Positions 11,481-23,262 of a DNA stretch of 64,000 nucleotides are shown in pieces. Under the pieces are notes generated by a model. It saw only the letters and a list, made by a program, of their open reading frames with translations. It was not told the DNA's origin and ran no database searches. The DNA is from Elmis aenea. Its lineage: Eukaryota > Arthropoda > Insecta > Coleoptera > Elmidae. Every line of letters starts with the position of its first letter. Position 1 is the first letter of the stretch. Location of the stretch: contig OX393577.1 in assembly GCA_947652605.1 (NCBI GenBank), positions 69,774,108 to 69,838,107 of the forward strand, in the 5' to 3' direction. A program made the translations under genes and the position numbers.

Positions 11481-11705
11481 GTATGTAATACTTTGAATTT
11501 AGATTTTCATGAAGTGTAATTTTTGTTTACAACAATCAACAATTTTAAGCATCTTCAATATTTGGAAATATTTGGCATTTTGTTTTTATTTTTGGGTTGT
11601 CAGTTGTTTGTGTTTTTACTTCACATACATTTTGTTTTAATACACAGTGCTTGTACAACGTAGGGCAAAACAAATGTTAATACGATGATTTCTTTTGAAT
11701 TTCAG

Positions 11706-11937
11706 AAATAAGTGATTGTGAGTGATTCAAGATAGGACGAAGGATCTAGTGTGTGAGATTGGATACAGCTTTATGTTTGATTGAAGTGGCTCATTCTTAC
11801 TGTTGCGGTCGATAAAGCCTGACATTTTTATTGAGTTAAGAATGCCGGACGATCAAGACCTAGTTGACAGTACGGTGGGTTTGTAGGAGAACTATGATCA
11901 AACTCCAGGAATAACACCTCCGGCTTGGCACACCAAG
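11706..11937 (+). CDS. Candidate exon B with a start codon and an in-frame TAG
   Basis: The acceptor is TTTTGAATTTCAG (ending 11705) and the donor is CACCAAG|GTTTGT. After about 136 nt of stop-rich leader, ATG 11842 starts MPDDQDLVDSTVGL. TAG at 11884-11886 interrupts it, and the frame then continues ENYDQTPGITPPAWHTK to the donor in phase 0. Around the stop, ACG|GTGGGT could act as a donor and GTTTGTAG|GAG as an acceptor, but they are only 12 nt apart and cannot both flank one intron. Options are a nonsense allele or base-call error (CAG to TAG), two alternative exons lying side by side, a decayed gene, or chance. I do not recognise the protein. Confidence 0.25.
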
Positions 11938-12218
11938 GTTTGTGAATTTGGTTTTTGAGTTTTGAAACTGTCAGGATTTCGTTTGGTTTTTGTTTTCCCC
12001 ATATAAATCACAATTTTGTTTGTTACAAGCTGATTTTGTATCGGACGTTTCGTCTGTCTAGAACCATCATCACTTTCTTATAAGTTTAATATTGGATTTA
12101 TCATTTTTCAAATGATAAAATTATTGTCATCATAATCTTTACCACATTGCTTTTTACAACAATGAAATATTTGGGCTTGTGAAACAGTTATTCATTGCTT
12201 CTTTTTTGTTTTTTTTAG

Positions 12219-12260
12219 GTAGGTCCCATTTTGTGCGAAGAAAGAAGATTGGGGTACAAA
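12219..12260 (+). CDS. Candidate 42-nt exon C
   Basis: A very strong acceptor tract (CTTTTTTGTTTTTTTTAG) opens it and AAA|GTAGGT closes it. It reads VGPILCEERRLGYK in the same phase-0 frame as exon B, with an intron of 281 nt before it. If the donor is not used, the frame runs on to TAG at 12297, which would make this a short last exon. Confidence 0.2.
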
Positions 12261-12669
12261 GTAGGTCTGCCTTTGTGCAGTAATTATTTTATTCTTTAGA
12301 TTGGTACCTTAACCTTTCGGCAGCAAATTTTTTGCCTACACAGCGGTCTTGGTAGTTCGATTTTATTTTTAAGCCGGGTTTCGCGGACCCTTCGCGTTTA
12401 GGCATTCGTCGCTCGCATATCTGGAAGGTTTTTAGGCGTATAACGTTTAGGTAGGGCTAGTTATAGGTTGTATGCACCTCAAATTATCCAGACCTGTTAG
12501 GCACTACTAAGAACATTGGCTTGAAAAGTATGCAATTCGATTTTTTGAATAAACTGCATCAGGAAATTTTCAATTCTCTTTCTCTGTGCTGTCGAAGGGT
12601 TAAAGTTTGCAGGCAATCTCTTTTTTTGTGACTTTATCTAATGGTTTCGCCGATTTTCTCATGTTTTAG

Positions 12670-12782
12670 ATAAGCAGACGGCCGAAATGCGAGGACCAGT
12701 CCTGGTTGCCAGAATTTTATTGTTTTTACCAGCTTCTTCTCTTCGATGACTTGCAAAGAGATCTTCTAGGATGTTTTCCTAG
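12670..12782 (+). CDS. Candidate 113-nt exon D
   Basis: The acceptor is TTTTCTCATGTTTTAG and the donor CCTAG|GTGAGC, both close to consensus. The frame that continues phase 0 from exon C is open for all 37 codons (ISRRPKCEDQSWLPEF and onward, hydrophobic and aromatic), while the other two frames contain stops. It ends in phase 2. I found no clear next exon. An open frame of this length occurs by chance fairly often, so support is modest. Confidence 0.25.
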
Positions 12783-13740
12783 GTGAGCAGCGCAATTTTT
12801 TGTCATTTGCCTTCATTCTTAGTCAGTTACGACTTTTGAAATTGTCTGTACGCTATTTCAATTAAATTTTCCAGTTCTTTAAATCGTTTGATGCGTTTAG
12901 ATCAAGCTATAATGCAAGCGCCACATTTTCGCCGCGTATGCATTCAATTAAATCAATTTTAATTAAGTGCTCGTTGATATTTTATTAAATTAAGTTTATT
13001 GGGAATGCTATCAAGTTAATGGCAATAAAATTTATAAGTAGTAGGTTAAATAAAGATGCAATAAGAAAAACTGAACGCTACTTGCCGGCTTAAGCGATGC
13101 TAACTGCTGAGATCAGATAAGTGACAAGCCGTAAAACAAGATGATCGGTGAAGGCGGTCATCCTTTATTTACCAGATGCGTGTGAATTCCCACACAAACG
13201 TAGCTAGCCTTGCATTGTAGCAGTATGCAAGTTATGTTGTAAGGGAATAATATGAGGTTTATTATTTTGCCGCGCACTTACGCGTATGGAAGACTCGTTT
13301 TTAGACCGTATTCCATTATATAATACTTTTACGAAGATTTCAGTTCGCATGAGTTGATTGTTTTTTGCCTAACACACATCGTGCTTTTGAAAACACAATA
13401 GATTTGATAGAATTCATTGGTAGCAAGCCAATAACATTTTCCCTCGCAAAATTGAAGCTTTGTACTAGGTAGTCTAAATCTATGGGCTTCTCTTTATTAC
13501 TTAAAATAAAGTAGCTATTAAGTTACCAAAAATATACAGTTTTTGGAGGGAGACTCAGATTTGCATAAGCTTTTTTACTTTGTTTGGGTTTCATGTATTT
13601 TTGTTGCCATATATGTATCTCCACGAGTGCGTAATAGCTTTACAACTCTTGTTATGTAGCTTACTTTTTCTACGATCACATTTAATAAACTTTTTCTATG
13701 TTTACAACAATAGCGGAGATATGACACATTATTAATATAA

Positions 13741-13917
13741 CAAAAAAACAGTTTTCTCTAATATCTCAAAAACCGGAAATGTTAGAATATTTTTGAAAAC
13801 GGTTCTGAGTATGTCCCAAAAAACTGTCACATTTTTGGTAATTTAACGGTTTCTCTATCTTGCCTATCAAGCGAGATACCCATGCAATCCCATCGATTTT
13901 GGACCACTCTGTACAGT
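13741..13917. mobile_element. Candidate short element, one ACAGGGTGT-type end
   Basis: The right end, reverse-complemented, reads TGTACAGAGTGGTCC, followed inside by CATGGGTATCTCGCTT. This mirrors the end of the element at 6391. The left boundary is not clear. The interior has no coding capacity; it contains CTCAAAAACC and AACGGTTTCTC. Confidence 0.35.
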
Positions 13918-14331
13918 AAGCGTAATTTACTTTAGTGTGGTCGTGGAAAAATATTTTATTTACTTCTTGTACTTAAATATTAATTATTTTATGACGTTTT
14001 GTTGAGTAGTATAAAAGTTTTACTTAAATTTAATTTTTTCTGGGTAATAACAGTTGATTTGGATCCTTTTTAATAACTTTTTTCAAATACTAGTGGGGTG
14101 TATAAATTATTAGGCATTTGAAAGTGCACTCCTGTTCTTTGCATAGTTCTATGTCGAAAATCTTATTACAAAAAGTTCGTTGAAGTATAGTTAGCTATCA
14201 GGAGATTATTAAAGCATGAAATAATAAATATTCATTTTCTAATACGACTCAACCACAGTAGCTACATGATTTTTGAAAAATGGGTTTAAATTGTTTTTTC
14301 TTCTTAAAAGTGCACCTATCTAATTTGGACG

Positions 14332-14342
14332 ACCCTGTACAA
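14332..14342 (-). mobile_element. ACAGGGTGT-type element end
   Basis: On the minus strand this reads TTGTACAGGGTCGTCC, matching the ends at 6391 and 51111. A possible partner, GGGGTGTATAAATT near 14095, lies about 240 bp to the left in the opposite orientation. Confidence 0.3.
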
Positions 14343-16659
14343 TCACCGCCCTTTTCTCAATGTTTTTCGTACAATCCATCAGAAGAAAAAAAAATACAAA
14401 TTGAAGTAATGTCTACTTACTTACTACCTAAATGGTAATTTTTCTATCGTTTTTAAACTTGGCAGATGTAAAACTTATTCTAAAACGAACTATAGTACCT
14501 ACAGTTGCTCAAACCCCTTAAATTTTAAACATTTAGGAAAGTAATTTACGATAACCATTAATTCCCGCTACCAATCATACGATTAAAGACAATTTAAACT
14601 TTGAATTCAAACCTCCATATAATTAATAAAATTAACGATCAGTAAAATATCCCCGGTTTAACGACCCCTAACTTTTAAATGCTCGTAGTTCGCAACAACT
14701 AAGTTCTAACACTTTACGCAGTTCCTTGTTCGTAACATATGGTGTGCGAGGGTAGTTTATTTGGCGGGAAGACGCGGAAAAATAGGAAGTAACACCGACA
14801 ATTACAACCCCGCGCGATCAGCTGGCCAAGACGTTAGAACGATCAACCGACCTCCCGTCTGTTACGCATGTACGCGGATGTCATTAGCGCGTTTTAAATG
14901 AACTTCTTGGCCTGTTATCATTACAAATTTATGGGAGTACCGGCTAATAATGCGCCCGTCGCTCCGTGTATGTACAATCCTGGCCCGTAATTAAGCGATG
15001 TAAATGAAAATGTCAGTGCGGCAGGTATGCCAAATATGCTTTAATTTATTTCATGTGACGCTTTCGCTCAAAACACAATAATTAATTCTGCTCCGTGCAT
15101 AAGTTATGAGGCATTCCAGTTTCATAATTAATTAACAGAAAACATTGCGCTAAAATAAATGTCCCGTGCTGCAATAATTGACCGCTTGTTAATCTTATAT
15201 GGGCGAGCTATTTCAAAAATCGACGCTGATTTTGCAACGTGTGACATTTGTGAACGATTTATCGCGTTTTTTCGAAAATTTCTATGCTGAGCTGAAATTA
15301 ATACGTTGTATTTTGTTTCTGATAAATAGCCTGTGCTTAGTTAGTATTGTTTTAATAAATAAATCGGAAGTTAATTTACGTCACACAACGGAATTTGGGA
15401 GCTTTTTTGTTTCCAGTTTAATTTCTGAGCTATTTTAATTTTTGTTTAATTTTTCGCGTTCCTTAACATGACGTACTTTTTTAATGTAACAAAAACTTCG
15501 AAAGTTTTTAAGCTACCTTTTAAATTTGAGTTCTTTGGAATTAGATTGATAACTGTGCTTTTATAAGAGTGCAAAAGGCAGATACTTTCGTTTACAACTA
15601 GAAAAATTGTCAAGGACCATGGGCAAGTTTAATTTTCCTTGAATATTCTCGTCGGAAATCTCACACAAAAATTTTGTTCAAGACTTAGTTTACTCTCGGA
15701 AGGCCTTTTTAAGAAGTATTTATTACAAACATGTTGGCCAAAGGATTGTCAGCCATCGGGAGGTCGATGAAGTACGAAATAATGAAAAATTAATTAGGCT
15801 TTTCACACAACTTACTAGTCCTAAAAGCTTGCAGTCATAATCAAGAACTTGGCTTTTCAAAAATTAACAGAAAAATGGAAAAACATTTAACTTGGTAATT
15901 CTGTTATTATTTAATGGCGTCTGATTTTCAAAATTAGTTCGGCAAAATTCGTCCGGGTATATTAGCTTGCCCTCCGGAGTCGGTGTCAGATTCTTTTCTA
16001 GACAAGACCAACCTAAAATTGGCATAAAAACTTTTTAAGTTTTAGAACAGTGGGATGAGTTGCTGCGTTAGATGGCCTGAAATGGCCTAAATGATCGTTG
16101 AAACTTTGTAAATACGTAAATCGCAAACTAACGATACTAGAGATAAAATCAATGGATGGTTGCGTTCGACATTTTATCGATAGCAATCCATATTATCCAT
16201 ATTGTGTAGTGCAGTCGGCCGCGATCATGAGCCATATGTAAATCAGAGGTGGCACCTCAGCCGCCGCTATCTTATCTTCAACAATTATTTGTAGTTTACT
16301 GCCGTGAGAAGGCATTAGTTATTGCCATTCTGTGCAAATGGCACACACATTGGCGGCGGCCTCATCCTCTACCAAAGATTATTTTAACTAGATATATTAC
16401 GTTACTGACTACTTCTCTTTACCAACGATGAGATCGGGGTTTAAAATATAGGTTTTGCGTTTGGTCTTTCGAGATCGATTAAAGTAATTGATCGAGGAGG
16501 CTAAATGCTTCTAGCGGTGCGATTTAAGCCATATTATCCGGCGTTTATACGTATGACGTGAACTCCCAAAGACACAAAATGTGGAAACAAAAATTAAAGT
16601 CCAGCAAATTAAATTTTGAGTACAGTTTTAAATCAGATTTAAGGGTAATAACTAATAAT

Positions 16660-17110
16660 GGTAATATTCAATGCATAAAGACCACCAATTCGCTCAGAAA
16701 CCGATTAAAAATATTTATTAAACGCCTTCAAAATTTTTAAGTTTCCCAGGTGTAAAACCCTTGGTACTTTTATTGTCAAAAAGTTTAAAATTGTTTGTAG
16801 AAATGTTAAACAATATTAAGTCAATACATGACTACCATCAATTTGTTTAGAAACCGATTAAAAATATTTTCTAAACCCCTTTAAAATGTTTAAAAGTGTG
16901 TCAAGTGTAAACCCTTGGAACTGTTTTTTTTGTAACAAACTTAAAAATTTTGCCTTTGGCTTTATTCTTTGTATAATTGTTAAACAAACATTTAGTCAAT
17001 GCATACCGACCACAAATTCGTTCAGAAACTGTTTAAAAATAATTTTAAATCCCTCCAAATTTTTTAAATACTTTCCAAGTGTAGAATATTACAATCTTGG
17101 TCTTGTATCT
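16660..17110 (-). repeat. Dispersed ~170-bp satellite, about 2.8 units, inverted
   Basis: Units are anchored by TCAGAAACCG-like motifs at 16696, 16849 and 17024, giving spacings of 153 and 175 bp. Compared with the reverse complement of the 22.6-kb array, the same landmarks appear in order: CGTTCAGAAAC, a T-rich tract, AAGTGTAAA, a TTTTGTCA/GTAACAAA tract, AGTCAATGCAT. This locus is the most diverged of the five. A 106-codon open frame across it is a by-product. Confidence 0.6.
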
Positions 17111-18761
17111 TTTAAATTAAATGTTAAATATTGTTCTAAACCAACATACAATTTGATATACATTAACTGTAATTGTCGAAGTGTGGTAATTGAAAAGTTT
17201 TTTTAATTCCTTGTGTTTTGTGTCATTTTTTTAGCCCGTTAAACGGTTACGTAGTATAATGACAGGAAATCTGTTAATGTTTCCTTCCAAATAACTCGTA
17301 CCCTCTTCAAACTCAAACGTTTTTTTAGTCCGTTGCCGTATCATTTAAGTATTTTGTAAAACACAATCCCGTAATTAAGTTATCATCGATTAGGTTTTTA
17401 ATTACATATAACGTTGATCTGTGTATCAATGGAATTATTAATTGGTAAACAAGAAATTAAAAAAAAAGACTTATTGTGGAATGACAGTTTTTAGTAGCTT
17501 ATAGCTTACCAAATAAATCACTTGAATTATGAAGCATTTTATTAACAAAGAAGGAAATAACTATACACTGTTTTAAGCTTGAAAAAATTTGGTGTGTACT
17601 TCAAAAATTATTACAGTTGTTTAAATATAGTTAACGATAAATGTCTAGAAAGACATGTTTTTACAATAAATATATAAATAAATGGTTTTATTTAAAATAT
17701 TTGGAAGCATTTGATGATAAACCAAGCGGGTGAAGTTTTATAATTTTGGACGCGTACTTCCAAGTTTCATTTGTGTTTAGCCCATAAAAGTTTCTAATTT
17801 TTATTGCTCTAAAAGTGTTCTTATACTGCTGGTAACTAGAAGTATGCAAGGATAACGAGTCGGTTAAGACGAGGGGTGGTCATCGAAGGATGACTTAAGT
17901 CAGTTGTGTTTCCTTTGCGTCGGTTTTGCAGCTGCTGAAAGTTACGCTGGATGGCCACCACCATCATAAGACAACTTAACATAACCGTCATAAAAAATGA
18001 TAAGGAGTCCGACGGTGTATCATCAAGACATTTCGCTCGGGCAGCTCCACTTTTAAAGTGAACAAAGAAAATGATAATTAATTATTTTTTAAGGGCTTTC
18101 TTAAGTTCGCTTTAATTCGAGGAAGCGTGATGCAGTTTTTGCGTGATATACTGTGCGCTTTATTCAGATAATTATATTAATTGTGGACGTTCTCACGAGG
18201 TGCATTTCCTTATGATGTTGCGTAAATTTCGTCCAACGAAAAATGTCCAAAAAAGTCGCCTTTTTGCCTAAGCGATTACTTTCTTTAATGAAGGATACTA
18301 ATTTGTTAGCTTGGAGCATTATACCGAGTGTTTTAAATAAGCCTGCATGGGGATTTTGTAAGGATAAAGAGATAACGATTTGGTATTCAATTCTTAAGAT
18401 TAAAATTTGTATTCGTATTGATTATTAGGCCTAACCTAACATACGTCCAAGTTTAATTAACAAATGCATTAACTTTCAACCCAACTTGTTTATTATTTCC
18501 TCATTGTACCGATATAGAATTCAAATTAAACGCACACAAACGGAATGGCCGTACCTACCCAAAGTAATAAAGTTGCCTGTATTAACCCAAATTGGCCTCT
18601 TGCATTCTTGCAGCCGATAATTATAAATCTAATTAAGTGGTAGGTAATTAAACATGCATGTAAGGTGTGCAAAAGAAGAAACGTTCAGGGCCCGGAGTTA
18701 ACAGTCTTGTAGCAACTCCCGTGTTGAACAATTTGCTCAGATCGTCACGAATTCTCGCGGT

Positions 18762-18774
18762 TGACCCCTGACCC
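18762..18774 (-). promoter_or_regulatory. Nuclear-receptor DR1 site
   Basis: On the minus strand the sequence is GGGTCA-G-GGGTCA, two perfect half-sites one base apart. RXR/USP, HNF4 and COUP-type (SVP) receptors bind DR1 repeats of this kind. It lies in a GC-rich island. Function is inferred from the motif alone. Confidence 0.45.
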
Positions 18775-19511
18775 TGTATCTGTCTGTCTACAGAGGTGTT
18801 TACACATTAACTTTACACCATTACCATGCTTCGCGAGAATTAATCAGAAAATCTACATAAATGTACAAGTCTCGAATCGTGAAATTAGTTTACGTATAAA
18901 TAAGCGAGGCTGTCGGGAATATGTACTGCTTCTTCATTAAATATTGCAAAAAAAAACTGCGCTAGGAATATAGTAGGTGAGCAATATTACCATAACTTGC
19001 GAACGACTTCGAGGAAGTGGGAATATCTATGGGTTTTGTTGCTTTTATTAATGGCCTTCGCCGTAAAAGTTACTTCATTATTTTTACACTTTTAAACGAA
19101 GACGAATCTATTTGTAACGAATTGAAAAACACTAACAGGCAAACAGTTTTCTCCAAATATAACAGAATGTCCATAACAATCGTAGAAGCATAAGTGATGC
19201 GATAATATTTTTTTTCTATCCCTACTGTACAATGTATGGCTTTGTAAAGTTAAAAAAAAATATAATAAACTGTCAATTTCTTAATGAAACTATCATGTTC
19301 CTTATCGGGTGTATCCAACGCTGTTTTGATAAAGCAATGAGATACCATGTATTATTTAAGAGCCAGATACTAATTTGGTATCATTAGTTTGTGCTGGCAA
19401 GAGCTAGTAAACTACATACATAGGTAATATTAATTTCCGAGACCAATCATAAGTTCATTTCCTCGAAGGAAGTGGAGGGCGAGGTGTATTGTGGGTTCCA
19501 CGGTCCGCCAG

Positions 19512-19539
19512 CCAACGGTGACTTCGGCACTTCCGTTGG
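19512..19539. other. Small hairpin in a GC-rich island
   Basis: CCAACGG and CCGTTGG form a perfect 7-bp stem around a 14-base loop, followed by the E-box GCACGTGC and GCGCGCCATC. This is a compact cluster of palindromic motifs, possibly a regulatory element. Confidence 0.3.
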
Positions 19540-22500
19540 GGCACGTGCGCGCCATCTTACTTAAGATCTTGCCTAGTTGATAATGCTCTATATATCATAA
19601 GAAAATTTTCAGAAATGCTTCTAATGATGTTTGTTTTTTTTCCAAGATCGGCAAAACGATTTCGTTTAAATTAGCGAGCATATTTTGCAACTGTGAAATT
19701 TTTGCATGATAAAATCGAGCGGTTTGCATTAAAGCATGCGCAAAAATTAAGAACTAGTGTTAAACCCATTGAAATTTGAAGTTTTTTTGAAGTATTTATG
19801 ACGTAAAAAGTCGTGCACACTGTGAAAAATTAATAAACGAAGTATTTATAAAATTACATGGAGAAAAATTGGGTGTTTCCGCTCTACACAGTTAAAAATC
19901 GACCGTTTTGACCAGTTTGTAGTACTTGGACAAATGTTATTGACAATTTTATTAAGTTTCTTGTGAATTTGACACTGTCGCTTTTCTCTATTTGGATAAA
20001 TGTGTGGCCTGTTCATATCTTAAAGAACTACATTGAATTCTATTGATGTTAGTAGCAAGACATCACCTAATTAAAGTCATTTGTCTATTTTATTTTATAC
20101 TTTAGCAATATATCTAGATAAAACACAGTAAATTCAAAGCAATTTTTTTTAACATATCCACTAAATCTATATGTAATTTTAATAAAAATGATTGAAACTG
20201 GTCGAATATTAATCGACATGTCTTTTACAAATATGTTAAAATTTGACGCACAATCTAAGGTAAATATTATTTCTTTAGATATAAAACACAATTTTTCGTG
20301 GACTTATATACTAGTTTAAATTCTGTGTCTGTTAAAATTGACACCGCACTTTTTGCTGTGCAGTTTTGCAAACGCCTCATTATATTCCATCGGAAACAAA
20401 ACCTGCTATAAGATTTATTTGTTTACAATTTTAATTAAAGAATTTGCTTAAAAGTACGAAGTGATTAAAAAAATGTGGCTTTCAGTTTGTTTACGTAATT
20501 TTAGTTATTCCTCGAAAGTTTGTGTTTACCGATGCGAAAATATCATTACAGCCAACAATTATATTTAAATTGTTTTTGCTTAAATAAGAATTTCTTAAAA
20601 TGTTATATTTCAAGATAATTTTGCTGTAATTAAAATTTTGAAGCAGATGGCTTTTTCATAAGTCAAAACAATTGAACGCTTAAATTTAAAAACCCATTTC
20701 ATTCAAATACCACAACATACCTATGATCCAATTTTTGCCACGATTAAAAAAATTTCTCAATTTCCCTTAAAAGTTTCTGGGCAGTAATTTTGATTGTTTT
20801 TTTACTGTGATAGGTGATTATAAATATTCTAATTTGTCCTGACTGGGGTTGATATTTTTCGACGGTGATAATTCCCAGCTAATATAAATAATCATGTGAA
20901 TAAAACACAAGTGTTTTCCCGGGCTTTTAGGAATAATTTGTTTCGCCTCTTGCACGCGACAGGTGGCGAAATGGTCGGTACAAAATTCCAAGGATATCCT
21001 GTATCCTTAATCAAGTCAGTTCTCCAGTACTCAAAATATAATAAAAATTTTGGGGATGTAAGGAGGTATTAACTAAAATTACACGTTGTCTGCTATTGTT
21101 GAACCATCTCCTTCATCAAAATGTTTCACATCAATATTTTTCCTTTACTGGAGGTATTTGAAAAAAGACTTTATGGCTTTCTTGTGCTATTTGTCTTGTT
21201 GCATCGTTAAAAAAAATTATAATTCTTTGAAATTTAGCCTTATATGGTACTTTTGGTAACAAGGCAGCAGTGCTTTTCGGAAAACTCATTGTTAAAAGCT
21301 TGTTTTATATTATATAGGTACGTAATATTTTACCCAAGTATTCCACTTGACAAAACACAATACAGAAAAAACTTCCAAGCGAGTGTATGTATGTTATAAA
21401 CAGTAACTTTCATATAAAAACTCGGGATTTCTTATTCTTGACATAACAACCATCGTGGTGTCTAAATTTACATTCTTCGAGTGGATGTTCCTGGCTAATT
21501 AGAGCGTAAACATCTATACATTAAATGCCACAACACGTCATGCAGTCTTTATGCACCAAAAACGTTGTTGTGTTCCTCATATGTAATGAAATTGCGAAAT
21601 TAAATTATTGGTACTAGTTCTTTAGCTACGAAAATAGATTATTGATAGCGAGTAGAAGCTTTTTTTAACTCAAAAGTTGTAAAAATCGAAAAATATAAGG
21701 TATTTCGAAACGTTACAAAAATCTTTTGGCTTACACTGAAATTGAAAATAGCGTTTGGTTAAGAGAAAGTTGTATCAAATTGATTTTGAGTTGTAATAAG
21801 TACCTATTTTGTTTTAGCATCATGAATGAAACATCAGTGTGTAGAAGCTTTGTATAATGTCACTTATTTTAGTAATAGAAGACATTTCATTTGGAGAATG
21901 TCTTATACTTTTAATATTTTTAATTAACTAAAGCAGGATCTTGCTTTAAAAAAATTGCATTGACGGAGAATTCTTTGCAAGAATAGCAATTGCTTGTATG
22001 AACTGCGTTTATTAATAAAAAAAATTTGTAATCAGTTTGTTCATTAGATGAAGAATTCTCGCAATATACTCTCGGAGATAATCGGCTAGTTTTAACGATA
22101 CAAGTCTTGCGCGTTTTTAAAATAGATCAAAGATGCCTCCAATAAATTTTTAGCAATATAAAAGTGAATTTATAACTCATCACCTCTTAACCCATATCAT
22201 GTTGAGGAATCGTTTTCATATATGGCCGGGGAATATCGTCGTTTTATCGTTGGTTTTCTAGAAGCGCATGCAGAATACCAATCGATATTATAAAGTGGGA
22301 ATGCGAGTTACAACTAGAAATTAATAACAGGAGTCGGCGGTAAAGTCTATATTAACTACTGGCATTTTAGGAATCTGTAAAAATTCTCATTCTTAGCAGG
22401 TGTGCGTATCAGATGTATTGATATTCAGTCTGCATACGCAGAAGAATTTGCCTCATTAAGAGATTATCAACAAATAAGTGAAAATGTGTGTTAGTACCGC

Positions 22501-22561
22501 TCTTGAGGTATAATTATGTGATGCTTGAATGTTGGAAACAATACTGTCGAGATTGTGCGCT

Positions 22562-23262
22562 AATTTGCAAAAGGTTTTTTCCGTTTTTGAACAAATTAAA
22601 GTCGAAAATGCGTTGCTTAGGGTGTGTTTAACATTTTCAGAAAATATGAAGAACATTGCAAAACTTTTAAGTAAAAAATTGCAAATTGGAGTATTTTTCA
22701 AAATTCGAAGGGCTGTAAAAAAATGTTTTATGCCCTTTTTAAACAAACTAAAGGCGAAAGCGCATTGCTTAGTATGTCTTTAATATTTTCGGAAAATATA
22801 AAGGCGATTGTGTAACTTTTAAATTTTTACCAAAAATGCACTTGAAACATTTTTCAAAATTTCGAAGGGCTGTAAAAAAATGTTTTATGCCGTTTTTAAA
22901 CAATTTAAAGGTGGAAATGTATTGATTAGGGTGTATTTGACATTCTTGGTAAATATAAAGACCATTGCAAAATTTTCGAAATTTTGCTAACAAAAAATGC
23001 AAAGTTATAGACTTGGATCAGTTTTCAAAATTTCGAAGGGCTGTGAAAAATGGTTTTAGGTTGTTTTTAAACAAACCAAAGACGAAAAAGGATGTCTTTA
23101 ATATTTTCTGAAAATATAAAGACCATTAGAAAACTTTCCAATTTTTGCCAAGAAAATATGCAAAGTTGCACACTTAAAAAACTTTTTTCAAAATTTTGAT
23201 GGGTTGTGAAAACTTAATTTAGGCGATTTCTGCACAAATGAAAGGATAAAATGCATTATTTG
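22562..23262 (+). repeat. Dispersed ~170-bp satellite array, about 4.3 units
   Basis: Reference array for the family. The phrase GAAGGGCTGTAAAAAA (or close variants) recurs with its C at 22713, 22870, 23041 and 23214, giving spacings of 157, 171 and 173 bp. Other landmarks in each unit are GTTTTATGCCGTTTTT, AAACAAACTAAAG, AAATGCATTGCTTAGGGTG, TTTCAGAAAATATAAAGACC and ATTGCAAAAC. Units differ at many positions, so the array is old. Several open frames of 75-100 codons on both strands simply follow the repeat. Confidence 0.85.

Larger units (their letters stand above)
12783..16659. other. Gene-free stretch with two GC-rich islands
   Basis: AT-rich DNA broken by GC-richer blocks at about 14740-15010 and 16190-16380. 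The first contains GGCGGGAAG, CCCGCGCGATCAG and a Hox-like TTTATGG. The second holds an inverted pair, GCCGCCG and CGGCGGC, about 100 bp apart. These look like possible conserved regulatory blocks. Short-element ends occur near 13917 and 14332. Confidence 0.5.
17111..22561. other. Gene-free stretch with regulatory-looking islands
   Basis: No gene seen. GC-richer blocks occur at about 17830-18060, 18650-18860, 19460-19570 and 20920-21000, each 70-230 bp in otherwise AT-rich DNA. The 18.7-kb block contains a perfect DR1 and the 19.5-kb block a small hairpin and an E-box. These could be enhancers of a neighbouring gene. Confidence 0.5.

Noticed and set aside
17870..17905. GTCATC-GAAG-GATGAC mini-hairpin
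   Set aside because: A 6-bp stem with a 4-base loop is too small to stand out from chance.
22456..23002. Open frames of 77-96 codons on both strands
   Set aside because: They lie wholly inside the satellite array and repeat its unit; composition and duplication explain them.
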